A program made the position numbers and the translations under genes. From contig NC_015389.1 of NCBI RefSeq assembly GCF_000195315.1, positions 1,612,001-1,676,000 of the forward strand: a stretch of 64,000 bases of DNA. The letters run 5' to 3'. The notes under the pieces are model-generated. The model was not told the DNA's origin, searched no databases, and worked only from the letters and a program-made list of their open reading frames with translations. This DNA is from Coriobacterium glomerans PW2. Lineage in GTDB: Bacteria; Actinomycetota; Coriobacteriia; Coriobacteriales; Coriobacteriaceae. Shown here in pieces: positions 1 through 8,927 of the stretch (position 1 is its first letter; each line of letters begins with the position of its first letter).

Positions 1-495
1 CCTGCGGATGTAGCCGTAGCAAAACCCATGTTGGTGCCCCCGCCGATGATCGTATCGGGTGAATCGATAGTCTCCGCTGCCATCGAGCACATATCGATCC
101 ACGATGAATCGCGGCACTCGATCGAGCCCGCGGACACGCGCGGTCGGCCGCCGCTCGACGCTATCGGTCCAAGACTGGTATCCATTCAGAAAGACGGCAT
201 CAGCTCGAGCGATGGGCGCATCGACCGTTGCCTTGACATCGAGAATCTCTATGGTCTTGTTTGGTCTGACCTCGATGCTCCAAGTCCTGTGGGCAACGCC
301 GCCGGGCTCCGAGGAACACGTGGAGCGCACCTCGAGACCCATCTCGCAACAGGCGGGCCGATCCGCTCCCGACCAGTTCACCAGATGCGACGAGCCATCA
401 GGAAGCGACCTCCACCTGAGCGTGAACCGTGGATCGGCATCTATATCGACAATCGGAAGCGTTTTTGCGAAGGAGCCGCCACGCGGGTCGTCCAT
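1..495 (-). CDS. alpha-galactosidase (GH36), N-terminal fragment
   Basis: The first 165 residues of a glycosidase whose remainder lies beyond the window's left edge. Residues about 102-111 read FLNGYQSWTD, a signature of the N-terminal beta-sandwich domain of clostridial-type GH36 alpha-galactosidases; the catalytic barrel is not in the window. The ATG is one base beyond the stop of the upstream symporter gene, so the two are probably translationally coupled. Together with the GPH-type symporter and the TetR gene this suggests uptake and hydrolysis of alpha-galactosides such as melibiose or raffinose. The family call rests on one motif and context; the substrate is inferred. Confidence 0.72.
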   Translation of the reverse strand, partial: MDDPRGGSFAKTLPIVDIDADPRFTLRWRSLPDGSSHLVNWSGADRPACCEMGLEVRSTCSSEPGGVAHRTWSIEVRPNKTIEILDVKATVDAPIARADAVFLNGYQSWTDSVERRPTARVRGLDRVPRFIVDRYVLDGSGDYRFTRYDHRRGHQHGFCYGYIRR

Positions 496-496
496 G

Positions 497-1915
497 CTAG
501 TCTACCTTGCCTTCCAAGCTCGCCGAGCCGCAGCTCGCGGTGCGATCCGCTGAAGAGGCGGCATCGCGTCGAATCGCTGCGAGCACTCCGTGCTCGTCGT
601 AGCGCAGAAACGTAAGTCCGCTGATCAGGCATAGAACCATGGCTGCAAGCGCAGAGAGCCGATAGCCAGTCCCCGCGCCTCCTATGAGAGCGACCGACGT
701 GAACAGGATCATGGCAACCGACTGACCGAGCTTCATCGAAAAGGTCCTCGCCGCATAGAACATGCCCTGCCGCGCCTCGCCGTTGCTGATGGCATCGGCC
801 TGGGCGATGTCTGCGACGACGGCTTGAGGCAAAATGCCGAGAACCGCCATGGGAGGAGCAGCCAGAACAGCGATCATCACACCCCAGGCGATACCCGGAA
901 TCCCGAGAAGGCCTGCGAGTGATGTCACCCCGAATGCAATGCAGAAGAACATGAAGGCAAAGCACACGAGCCATTTCTTGCCCATTCGTTTCGCAAGCGC
1001 GTTGACCGGCGCATAGAATACAAGACTCATGATCGTCATGAGAGCGAACAGAACAAAGGTCATAGAATCCGGGAGACCCATGAGGGCGGTGATGTAAAAC
1101 GGCAAGCCGGTCTGGAACATCGTGATCGCGATCCAGTAAAGAATATCGGAGGCAACGAACACCTGGAACCGCCGATTTGAGAATGTCATCTTGAGACTCT
1201 CTCCCATCTTGATCGTGGAGGGTGTCGTCTCAGCATAGATATGCTCATCGATGGTAAACGTCGGAACGAGCATGCATGCCACGGCTATCACGGAGAGCGC
1301 CGCGATCGTCACGCGAAAGCTCGTCGTCATGTCAAGGGCAGGCTGAAGCAGACCTGCGATGTTGGGGACGAGGTATGCGATCGCCGTGCCGATGAAGTAC
1401 GTGAACGAGATGCGCGTGGAAACCTCGATTCTGAGCTCCTGCGTCCGGCCCAGCTCGGGTATGAGTGCGTTGAACGGCGTGCAATAGCATGTCATGCATA
1501 CGTAGAACGCCAGCACCGTGACGAGCAGGAAGATATCGTTCACCACCGAAACGCCGTCTATCGGCGACACGAAGGCGAGTATCGTCGCAGCTCCGAAGGG
1601 AATCGCGGCATATCGCATGAACGGAACGCGACGTCCGAGACGGTGGCCGCATGCATCTGAGCGCGAAGCGACCCACGGATCGACGAACGCATCGGTGAAT
1701 CTTCCCAGAGCGGTGATGAGGCCAATCGTCGTCATACCGAGCAGCACGCTGCCCTGGGTGATGAAGATGCGCTGACCTTCGTTCAAAAGGTCATGGCCAG
1801 GTTGAAAGAAGTAAACGAGCCAGTTCGTGACAACTCCAGACAAGATCGACCAACCTAGCTGGCCTGTGGCAAAGGTCCATATGATACGATTCGTCGCAAG
1901 TCTTCTTTCAGTCAT
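497..1915 (-). CDS. GPH/MFS sugar:cation symporter
   Basis: Integral membrane transporter of about 472 residues with roughly twelve hydrophobic segments. The N-terminal half carries a GPH-family-like pattern: an Asp-containing loop (LGRFTDAFVDPWVASRSD) followed by a basic RLGRRVPFM stretch, as in melibiose and glucuronide cation symporters. The start was set at the ATG at 1915 because AGAGGGGAG lies 6-7 nt upstream; an ATG 14 codons earlier has no such site. The start overlaps the end of the TetR gene, and the stop abuts the alpha-galactosidase start. It probably imports the alpha-galactoside split by the neighbour. The exact substrate cannot be read from sequence. Confidence 0.82.
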   Translation of the reverse strand: MTERRLATNRIIWTFATGQLGWSILSGVVTNWLVYFFQPGHDLLNEGQRIFITQGSVLLGMTTIGLITALGRFTDAFVDPWVASRSDACGHRLGRRVPFMRYAAIPFGAATILAFVSPIDGVSVVNDIFLLVTVLAFYVCMTCYCTPFNALIPELGRTQELRIEVSTRISFTYFIGTAIAYLVPNIAGLLQPALDMTTSFRVTIAALSVIAVACMLVPTFTIDEHIYAETTPSTIKMGESLKMTFSNRRFQVFVASDILYWIAITMFQTGLPFYITALMGLPDSMTFVLFALMTIMSLVFYAPVNALAKRMGKKWLVCFAFMFFCIAFGVTSLAGLLGIPGIAWGVMIAVLAAPPMAVLGILPQAVVADIAQADAISNGEARQGMFYAARTFSMKLGQSVAMILFTSVALIGGAGTGYRLSALAAMVLCLISGLTFLRYDEHGVLAAIRRDAASSADRTASCGSASLEGKVD

Positions 1916-2639
1916 CGGGATCTCCCCTCTTGCAATCACCGGATCCGGTTCCGCCAAGGTATGTCACCGCCATGTCAGCAATGAGATGCAGCTCATTTGA
2001 AGCAAGCGAGAAATCATCGGAGGGGATCAGCTCTCCTCTGGAAAGCTTCTGCGCAACGCCGAGCAGCGCATGGGCAACGCTGCGATAGAAGAGGCGAAAA
2101 TCGACATCACGACGGATGCTGCCATCTGTTCGTCCGGATCGATATGCTTCTTCGAATACGAAGTAAAATGAGTCAATCTGAGCATCGTAGCAAGCAAGCG
2201 CCGACTGGTCGACACGCTCTGTGAGAAGCATCCGATCGAGTTCGTCGATGAAGGCGACGAAACGCGGATTCTCCAAGTACTCGTTGCGATAGGCTGACGT
2301 GAGCGCGTCGAGCATCTCAAGACCGGACATGTCCCTGAAGGCCTCTGAGATCACCAAGTCATTTACCTCGAGGTTGAATCGATACCATAGCAGGGTCGCG
2401 GCGCGTACCGCAAGATCCGCCTTGGTTGCGAAATGACGGTAGAGCGTCGCCACTCCGACCCCTGCTGCATGCGCCACCCGGGTCATCGGCACGGCGGCGA
2501 TCCCCTCATCTAGGAAAAGCAACGCGGCCTGCTCGACTGCCTTTGTGTCACGCGTGTCGAATGAAGCGCTGAAAGGCGTTTCCGGAAGCCCGTGCGCATC
2601 ACACGCTCGACGATCGGAGAATCTAGCGCTGCGCGCCAC
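1908..2639 (-). CDS. TetR-family transcriptional regulator
   Basis: DNA-binding repressor of 243 residues. Residues about 33-80 hold the TetR helix-turn-helix: AALLFLDEGIAAVPMTRVAHAAG followed by VGVATLYRHFATKADL. The rest is a helical ligand-binding/dimer domain without a recognisable specificity. The start is GTG at 2639, preceded by AAGGAAGAGG. The 3' end overlaps the symporter start, so it leads the TetR-symporter-galactosidase operon. The intergenic region to the divergent glycosyltransferase gene holds two adjacent palindromes that are the likely autoregulatory operator. The inducer is unknown; TetR control of sugar genes is less usual than LacI or AraC control. Confidence 0.88.
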   Translation of the reverse strand: MARSARFSDRRACDAHGLPETPFSASFDTRDTKAVEQAALLFLDEGIAAVPMTRVAHAAGVGVATLYRHFATKADLAVRAATLLWYRFNLEVNDLVISEAFRDMSGLEMLDALTSAYRNEYLENPRFVAFIDELDRMLLTERVDQSALACYDAQIDSFYFVFEEAYRSGRTDGSIRRDVDFRLFYRSVAHALLGVAQKLSRGELIPSDDFSLASNELHLIADMAVTYLGGTGSGDCKRGDPDD

Positions 2640-2662
2640 TTGACATCCTCTTCCTTTCGTAT

Positions 2663-2697
2663 GATAGTCTAACTATCGATTTGATAGTTAGACTATC
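2663..2697. promoter_or_regulatory. double palindromic operator in divergent promoter (probable TetR sites)
   Basis: Two 15-bp elements, GATAGTCTAACTATC at 2663-2677 and GATAGTTAGACTATC at 2683-2697, are perfect reverse complements separated by 5 bp. Each is also itself an inverted repeat (GATAGT-N3-ACTATC), so the region offers two dimer sites 20 bp apart. It lies between the TetR gene and the divergent glycosyltransferase gene. A possible plus-strand promoter, TTGATA (2681-2686) and CATGAT (2703-2708, 16-bp spacing), overlaps the right half. Binding by the adjacent TetR protein is inferred. Confidence 0.8.
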
Positions 2698-2728
2698 ACT
2701 AACATGATCAGAAAGGAAGAGCTTCGCC

Positions 2729-4276
2729 ATGAAGTCCGTAAACGGTCTACCGGATAGGTCGGAGATCATCTTCGGCAATGTCATGGATGCCAAGACCCGC
2801 CGTCGCGCGCGACGCGCCAGAAACAGATATGCGAGACGGTTTGGCGACGACGCATCAGCCACCTACCATCTCGCCGCGCGTGATCTCCCAACGATCGGCA
2901 CGCTGCTCGACATACGAGAACTCGTTTTGTCAGAGAGCGACGCACCACTTGACATCATCGCGGACGCCAAGGCGGGACGCCACATGTTGCAAACGGAGCG
3001 ATCCCCCATCGGGTCCGACCGAAAGCCCGTGGTCATCGGCAATATCCGAATGGGCTATGGACATTACCGCATCGCCATCGCGATGGCGTCTGCCGCCCGT
3101 GCCATGGGGTTCACGCCCTATTGGTTCGATCTTGTGTCCCATGCGAAAACGACAGGTGCCAAGGTGATTGCCGCGCAAAACGAGTTGTATTCTCAAGGAT
3201 CTCGTCTATCGCAGAGATTCAGCCTGTTTAACCGGCTCATATGGGAACCACTCAACACGGAGGGTTTCAGGAAGCTCTCGTATAACGCGATAGATCAGAA
3301 GAAATCCGAACTCATGGTGCCCATCTTTCAGGACCTTCCTCAAGATGTCCCCTATGTGGGCACGCATGCCTGGCCCTCTCAGGCGGCTGTTCACGCAGGC
3401 CTCACCCATGTAGTCAATGCCATCCCGGACAACTGGCCGATGGCGCTGCATCTTGCCGAGGGCTCGATACACGCGGTCCAGACGCCCGGAGCGTATCTGG
3501 GGTATCGCATGCTGCGGGGCATGGCTCCGACTCGCTCGCTCAGACAAATGCCCCGCAAGGACATATGCGAGACCGGCCATTATGTGGATCATGAGATCGT
3601 CTCGAACATCGATATCGATTGCGCGCGAAGAAGAGAGAGGCTGCTCGGGGGCTCCCCTATCCGTTATCTCATCACGATCGGAGGAGCGGGAGCACAGACC
3701 GAGCTGGTTGCCGCTATCATCGAGCATCTGCTGCCGGCGGCGCGACGCGGAGACGCTCTGCTCCTTATCAATGCAGGTGATCACGGGAAGGTCTGGAAAC
3801 GCCTCGAACAGCTTGTGGATGGACTCGCCAGCTCAGCGGTGCGACACTTCGGGGACTTCAGGGAGGTGATGAGCTTCGCAGACCTGTGTCTCGCCGAGGA
3901 TCAGACCGAGCTGAGCGGCATCCACGCCTTTTTCGACCAAGACATCTTCGCAGCGGTATATTCGACCAATCTGTTAATGCGCGGGTGCGATCTTTTGATC
4001 ACCAAACCGAGCGAGCTATCGTTTTATCCTGTCCCAAAGCTCATGGTGCATCGCATTGGAGGACATGAGGCATGGGGGGCCATCCGTACCGCCGAACTCG
4101 GAGACGGAACCTACGAGATCGATGACACGCGCGAGGTGCTCTCTGTGATCGACGCGATGCAAGCCGATCGCACTCTTATCAGTCGCATGTGCGATGCCAT
4201 CATTCGTGCAAACGCCCAGCATGTCTATGACGGCGCATACAGAGTTATCAATCTCGCCACCACCGGGCTCGGCTAG
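2729..4276 (+). CDS. GT-B-like glycosyltransferase of unknown substrate
   Basis: A 515-residue soluble protein that I do not recognise at family level. Three regions recall the GT28 fold (MurG, monogalactosyldiacylglycerol synthases): GNIRMGYGHYR at residues 104-114 in the place of the N-terminal Gly/His loop, YLITIGGAGAQ at 313-323 at the start of a second Rossmann-like half, and LLITKPSEL at 422-430, like the donor-binding ITKPGG region. The first 45 residues are very Arg-rich, with no signal peptide or membrane segment. RBS AAAGGAAGAG. It is transcribed divergently from TetR across the double operator. Its stop shares the tetramer CTAG with the convergent LacI gene. The transferase assignment is structural analogy only. 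Confidence 0.55.
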   Translation: MKSVNGLPDRSEIIFGNVMDAKTRRRARRARNRYARRFGDDASATYHLAARDLPTIGTLLDIRELVLSESDAPLDIIADAKAGRHMLQTERSPIGSDRKPVVIGNIRMGYGHYRIAIAMASAARAMGFTPYWFDLVSHAKTTGAKVIAAQNELYSQGSRLSQRFSLFNRLIWEPLNTEGFRKLSYNAIDQKKSELMVPIFQDLPQDVPYVGTHAWPSQAAVHAGLTHVVNAIPDNWPMALHLAEGSIHAVQTPGAYLGYRMLRGMAPTRSLRQMPRKDICETGHYVDHEIVSNIDIDCARRRERLLGGSPIRYLITIGGAGAQTELVAAIIEHLLPAARRGDALLLINAGDHGKVWKRLEQLVDGLASSAVRHFGDFREVMSFADLCLAEDQTELSGIHAFFDQDIFAAVYSTNLLMRGCDLLITKPSELSFYPVPKLMVHRIGGHEAWGAIRTAELGDGTYEIDDTREVLSVIDAMQADRTLISRMCDAIIRANAQHVYDGAYRVINLATTGLG

Positions 4277-5295
4277 TCAATTGAGCGCACGCTGTTGCGG
4301 ACCACAAGAGAGGGGCTCACGACGGAGGTCATGGGATCATCATCGATTCCCGAGATGCGCCTTGTCAGCATATCGAATGCTATAGATGACAGACGCGGAA
4401 TATCTTGATCGACAGCGGTGATACCTGGCCAAGCGAATGCGAGTGAGGGGCTGTTGTCGAAACTCACGATCGATATGTCCTCAGGAATGCGGATGTCACG
4501 TTCGCGCAACCTGCAGAGCATCCCCACCGTGATGAGATCGCTGGTCGAGAAGATCGCAGTGACGCCTGCCTCGATCAGCAGATCTGTCTGAGCGTAGCCG
4601 GTCTCAGCGTGATAATCGCATTCCGCGACGTAGTCCGGTTCAAACGTGATGCCTCGCTCAGACAGCGCCCTGCGATAGCCCATGAGTCGAGCAGATCCGT
4701 TTTGCGTATGAGAAGTGTTTGCCAAGCAGCCGATGCGCCGATGGCCGTGATCGAGAAGATGCAACGCGGCCATATAGGCACCAAGTTCGTTGTCCACATA
4801 GACTTTGTCACACCGAACTCCATCTATGACACGGTCGATCATGACAAAGGGGACCGAGAGAGCGGCGAGCACGCCGATCGGATCGGCTTGGTCATCTTCA
4901 GAGCCACCGTTGCTCGCGACATATGCGATGCCATCGACACCGCGCGCATCCAAGCATTCGAGTTGCTCGCAATCATAGGCACTGCGATCATCAGAGTTGG
5001 CAATGAACAGACCACATCCTGTTTCGCGACAGCGTTCTTCAAAGCGCTTCGCCAAGGAAGAGAAGAACGGGTTCTCGATATCGGGAATAACCAAGCCAAT
5101 GGTGTTCGATTTACTCATCGCGAGACCGCGTGCGACCTCATTCGGGCGATAGCGGAGGCGGCGGGCGGTCTCGCGAATGCACCTCTTGCTCTGATCGGAC
5201 AGACGACACGATCGGTTGTTCAGCACCAGCGACACCGCGGATTCGGAGTAACCCGACTCCCGTGCGATGTCCTTGAGGGTAACCCTACGAGCCAT
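4273..5295 (-). CDS. LacI-family transcriptional regulator
   Basis: Repressor of 340 residues. Residues 4-55 form the LacI headpiece (VTLKDIARESGYSESAVSLV, then the hinge helix NEVARGLAMSKSNTIGLV), followed by a periplasmic-binding-protein-like effector domain. RBS AGGAGG precedes the ATG. It is the last gene of the long minus-strand run that begins near 11.8 kb, but is separated from ribokinase by a terminator, so it may have its own promoter. The ribokinase and nucleoside hydrolase context suggests an RbsR-like role. The AAAGCGCTTT palindromes near 12.0 kb are plausible binding sites. The effector is unproven. Confidence 0.88.
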   Translation of the reverse strand: MARRVTLKDIARESGYSESAVSLVLNNRSCRLSDQSKRCIRETARRLRYRPNEVARGLAMSKSNTIGLVIPDIENPFFSSLAKRFEERCRETGCGLFIANSDDRSAYDCEQLECLDARGVDGIAYVASNGGSEDDQADPIGVLAALSVPFVMIDRVIDGVRCDKVYVDNELGAYMAALHLLDHGHRRIGCLANTSHTQNGSARLMGYRRALSERGITFEPDYVAECDYHAETGYAQTDLLIEAGVTAIFSTSDLITVGMLCRLRERDIRIPEDISIVSFDNSPSLAFAWPGITAVDQDIPRLSSIAFDMLTRRISGIDDDPMTSVVSPSLVVRNSVRSID

Positions 5296-5346
5296 GGATT
5301 CCTCCTGTCATCTTCCCATGTCGCATCCGACCAGTGCCCTAAAACG

Positions 5347-5383
5347 GAGCAGCGGATGTTCCATCATAGAACATCCGCTGCTC
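5347..5383 (-). terminator. rho-independent terminator after ribokinase
   Basis: A perfect 15-bp stem (GAGCAGCGGATGTTC with its complement) and 7-nt loop; on the minus strand it is followed by CGTTTTA. It lies 30 bp past the ribokinase stop and before the LacI gene. Confidence 0.75.
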
Positions 5384-5412
5384 AACGATAGCGCGCAATG
5401 TGAGAACAGTGC

Positions 5413-6327
5413 CTATCGGGTCAGGAGGCGCTCAACCTCGGCGATGGAGGGTATGGACTGCTGCGCGCCGATCCGAGTCGTCGCGAGCGCAGAGGCGCAC
5501 GATGACCACCGGATGATCTCCTCGGTGGACATCCCTCTGGCTCGGGCCGCGATGAAGGCACCGAGATAGGTATCCCCCGCGCACGTGGTGTCGATAGCGT
5601 TCACATGAAACGGCTCTGAGACGAGTTTGCGGCCATCCTCAAGAAGAATCGCACCACGCTCACCAAGCGTGACGGCGACAAGATGTACGCCTTTATCTGC
5701 CAGCTGTCGCATCGCTCTCAAAGCGGCCTCGTCGCAGTCGGGATAGACTCCTGTGATGGCCGCGCACTCGGTTTCGTTGATGCAGACCAGATCGATATTT
5801 GACCAGATGTCATCAGGCAGCGTTCTCGCAGGCGCAGCATTCAAGACGACATACATCCCGCGGGAGCGGGCCTTGGCAAGGGCGGCAAACGTGGTCGCAT
5901 GGTCGCACTCGAGCTGAGTGAGAAAGATGTCCCCGGGACCAGCGAGGCGATCGAGAGCATGCGAGACATCCTCCGCTCGCAAGACATCGTTCGCACCGGG
6001 ATCTACGATGATGCGGTTGTCTGGCCCGACGCGCACGATGCATGCCACCCCGGTAGGTCTGCCGGACACGCGCTCAACGCACTTGCACTCCACCCCGGCC
6101 TCAGCCAGAGCGGCGATCAGCTGATCGCCGAACGTATCTTGGCCGACAGCACCGATCATCTGTGTCTGGGCGCCGAGCTTAGCGGCGGCGACGGCTTGAT
6201 TCGCCCCCTTGCCACCGGGATTGGCAAGAAAGCCGCCGCCGGAGATCGTTTCTCCGGCAAGCGGCATGCGCTCGCACGCTATAGTCAGATCCATATTCAA
6301 GCTGCCGAAAACGATTACCTTATGCAT
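5413..6327 (-). CDS. rbsK: ribokinase (PfkB family)
   Basis: Phosphorylates ribose with ATP at O-5, feeding the pentose phosphate pathway. It has 304 residues, normal for ribokinase. The N-terminal PfkB pattern is GSLNMDLT...GGGFLANPGGKGANQAVAAAKLG (residues 8-50). The C-terminal anion-hole and catalytic-base region reads DTTCAGDTYLGAF near residue 242, where ribokinases normally have DTTGAGD or DTTAAGD, so Cys replaces the small residue. RBS GGAGTG. With the nucleoside hydrolase upstream it would consume ribose released from nucleosides. Confidence 0.9.
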   Translation of the reverse strand: MHKVIVFGSLNMDLTIACERMPLAGETISGGGFLANPGGKGANQAVAAAKLGAQTQMIGAVGQDTFGDQLIAALAEAGVECKCVERVSGRPTGVACIVRVGPDNRIIVDPGANDVLRAEDVSHALDRLAGPGDIFLTQLECDHATTFAALAKARSRGMYVVLNAAPARTLPDDIWSNIDLVCINETECAAITGVYPDCDEAALRAMRQLADKGVHLVAVTLGERGAILLEDGRKLVSEPFHVNAIDTTCAGDTYLGAFIAARARGMSTEEIIRWSSCASALATTRIGAQQSIPSIAEVERLLTR

Positions 6328-6462
6328 GTGAGCACTCCGAATGAAAAGTCATTATTGCCAATGCACGACCGAAATGCTATGCATGCTCTCGATTCGTGCA
6401 CGTGTCCGTGTGTCATAACGATCTGTGTACCGGTAGGAGCTAGTTCGCTGGCATAGACTTGA

Positions 6463-7863
6463 TTACAACAGATGCTTAAGCGTCACCTTTCTAAAAACCA
6501 AGAAGACGATGAGCGACAATGCCGAAACAGCCGACATGATGAGAAAAATGTTCGATATCAAGGCCGGCTCCCCCGCCGAAGCTCCAATCGGACTATAAGC
6601 TGAGAGATGCTTGTTGATTATCAAGCTGCTGTATACAGCCATACCAATCGATGATGCCGTGTTCAACATGAGATCAAGTATGCCAATGCCGCGACCACCC
6701 TCTTCCTTTGGTAGAGCATCGGAAGCTGTGTCGTAGAGCGGTGTATACGCAATGGTCATGCCCCCTACGAACAGGCATGCGAGCACTGACAATACGACGA
6801 AGCCCTTGCTGAGCAAAAGCGCGGAACCACCAAAACCTATTATCATCAAAGACGCCGCTAAAACAAGCGTCTTCGAACGTCCCAGTGCGTTAATCGCGGG
6901 GCCCGAGCCCACTCCAACGATCGCCGCGAAGATATACACCGCAGTGAGCCATGAAGACACCTCGGTGAGCGGAACGCTGTATAAGGCATCTCCGAGTGCG
7001 TTATAGATCGGTACGCAAGCAAAGTTAAAAAAGCAGATCATGAAAACCATGAGCACGACAGACATATAGGCGGCGTTCGTTACAAATGATCGACTGAGAA
7101 AAGGATGCCCGGCCTTTAAAATCCATACGATGAGAATCGCAGCTACGCTAATTGCAGCAATTATCAGAGTTAGACTTGGAAACGAAAAATACACTGCGAT
7201 AAGACCTGCGAGAACCGCAAAGATAGTTATGCCAATCCCGTCGATCCTCTCACCTTCCGCGCTGATATCAGGGGTGTATTTGATAAGGGAAGGGATAAAA
7301 ATCAGAGAAATTCCCGGTACCAGAAACAGATATTTCCAATCAATCGAGGTGATGATGCCTCCGGCAAAGATTCCAACGGCTGCAGCAAGATAGTAAACTG
7401 CATTATAGATACCGATATAAATGGCTTTTTCTTTATCTGTAAGATACTTTACGGACATGACGAGGAAAACCGATCCAGCAACTTGCCCTCCTGCTGTCTG
7501 AATCATGCGCGCAACTAGAGCAATCCAAAAATTAAATGATCCGAAAAACCCCAATAAACTTCCAGCTATGAGCGAGCTCACCCCGAATAACGTCATATGT
7601 TTAGGCGAGATAAAGTCGCAAAGCGTTCCGTAGAGCATGCAAACGACACCAAGAACAATGCCTGGGAGCGTGCTCAGAAGCGCAGCGCTGCCTGACATAC
7701 CGAGAGTGTCACCGATGTTTTGGAATACCAAATTGAACGCTTGAGTCATGAGCGTGCCCAGCAAAAATACGATGAGAAGCGCCGGAAGGGCTTTTTTTGT
7801 CTTTAGGCGATTCTCCTCGAAAAGATCGTCGCCTACCCTCTCAACGGCAACAAGTTCGGCCAT
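6463..7863 (-). CDS. MFS permease, probably nucleoside or ribose uptake
   Basis: Membrane transporter of 466 residues with about 12 predicted segments, beginning after a 25-residue charged N-terminus. Major-facilitator features include the cytoplasmic loop after TM2 (YGTLCDFISPKHMTLFG), a divergent form of motif A. The start at 7863 is supported by GGGGAGG 8 nt upstream; seven codons of additional reading frame upstream lack an RBS. It lies between the nucleoside hydrolase (33-bp gap) and ribokinase (136-bp gap), so nucleoside or ribose import is the most economical guess. Substrate not determinable from sequence. Confidence 0.78.
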   Translation of the reverse strand: MAELVAVERVGDDLFEENRLKTKKALPALLIVFLLGTLMTQAFNLVFQNIGDTLGMSGSAALLSTLPGIVLGVVCMLYGTLCDFISPKHMTLFGVSSLIAGSLLGFFGSFNFWIALVARMIQTAGGQVAGSVFLVMSVKYLTDKEKAIYIGIYNAVYYLAAAVGIFAGGIITSIDWKYLFLVPGISLIFIPSLIKYTPDISAEGERIDGIGITIFAVLAGLIAVYFSFPSLTLIIAAISVAAILIVWILKAGHPFLSRSFVTNAAYMSVVLMVFMICFFNFACVPIYNALGDALYSVPLTEVSSWLTAVYIFAAIVGVGSGPAINALGRSKTLVLAASLMIIGFGGSALLLSKGFVVLSVLACLFVGGMTIAYTPLYDTASDALPKEEGGRGIGILDLMLNTASSIGMAVYSSLIINKHLSAYSPIGASAGEPALISNIFLIMSAVSALSLIVFLVFRKVTLKHLL

Positions 7864-7896
7864 GATTTCCTCCCCTTCTGTCAATCTCGAACAAAT

Positions 7897-8844
7897 CTAG
7901 GCTGATATAGCGAGCCACATGAGGCGGGAGAGAAACCCCGGCACGAAATGCTCTCCATCCACGGCAAGCGCGACCTTCGTGTTCGGCGCATCGAGAAGCC
8001 TCGCTGGATCACCAATCGTTCTTCCTCGGCCATCCTCGAGATCAACCGTAAGATTAATGGGAAATGTTGTCACAAGACTTGAGTCGAGTGCGACTGCGGC
8101 GGCGAGAGGGTCATGCAGGTTGCAACCGGGGATGCTATCATATCTCTCGCTGACCTCAATATAAAAATCAATCATATCTGCCATGAAGGTGCCGATCCTC
8201 GTACCCGTTGCGCGCAACTGCTCGTTATCCTGACGGCTCATTCTCACTTTGGTTGTCACATCTAACCCGATCATCGTGATATCCGCAGAGCTGGAAAACA
8301 GCTCTTTGGTGGCTTCGGGATCCTGCAAGACGTTCGCCTCAGCGAAAATGGTGCTGTTACCTGGTTGCGTCAAGGCCCCACCCATCATCACGATGTGAAT
8401 CTTGTTCTCGATATCAGGTGCCTTTCGAAGGACTGCGGCCATCGTCGTGGACGCACCCGTGGGAACGATTACAAGTTCGTCACCGTATTGCCGTACCGAT
8501 TCGATAATAAAGTCAACTGCGTTTTGCTCTTGAACCGAGCCGGCTGCTTTGGCAGGGATCTCAACATCTCCTGTACCGTTTTTACCGTGAAACTCCCCCG
8601 AGCTATCTAAGACTTCGAAGCTATCGCTTGCCAAAGGATGCGTCGGTCCCGCGTATACAGGAATGTCTGGATATCCGAACAGTTCAAGAAGGTCAAGGTC
8701 GTTTTGAACCCCCTGAGCGACGGTTACATTTCCATAGGTACCGGTTATTCCGATGAGCTCAGCCTCCGGAGAAGCCAATACGTATGCCAACGCAAGCGTA
8801 TCGTCGATGCCCGTGTCCAGATCAAGGATTATTTTTTTGCTCAT
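7897..8844 (-). CDS. nucleoside hydrolase (IUNH family)
   Basis: Cleaves the N-glycosidic bond of ribonucleosides to ribose plus base. The calcium-binding signature DLDTGIDD sits at residues 8-15. Other family marks are MMGGAL (153-158), AEANVLQDPEAT (168-179) and the active-site HDP at 244-246. Length 315 is typical. RBS AGGAGATCATT. It is encoded between the choloylglycine-hydrolase homologue and the MFS permease in the same direction, with ribokinase beyond. Purine or pyrimidine preference (RihA/B/C type) cannot be assigned. Confidence 0.92.
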   Translation of the reverse strand: MSKKIILDLDTGIDDTLALAYVLASPEAELIGITGTYGNVTVAQGVQNDLDLLELFGYPDIPVYAGPTHPLASDSFEVLDSSGEFHGKNGTGDVEIPAKAAGSVQEQNAVDFIIESVRQYGDELVIVPTGASTTMAAVLRKAPDIENKIHIVMMGGALTQPGNSTIFAEANVLQDPEATKELFSSSADITMIGLDVTTKVRMSRQDNEQLRATGTRIGTFMADMIDFYIEVSERYDSIPGCNLHDPLAAAVALDSSLVTTFPINLTVDLEDGRGRTIGDPARLLDAPNTKVALAVDGEHFVPGFLSRLMWLAISA

Positions 8845-8927
8845 AATGATCTCCTAACATCTCTCGAAGAAAGCATCTTTACCTTATCGGGTGAGCACTC
8901 TGAATGGACCGCTGCTGAACGAGCTTT

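Noticed and set aside
5347-5383. SOS-like or operator palindrome upstream of lacI
   Set aside because: The arms run GTTC...GAAC, the reverse of an SOS box, and a T run follows on the minus strand after ribokinase: a terminator explains it better.
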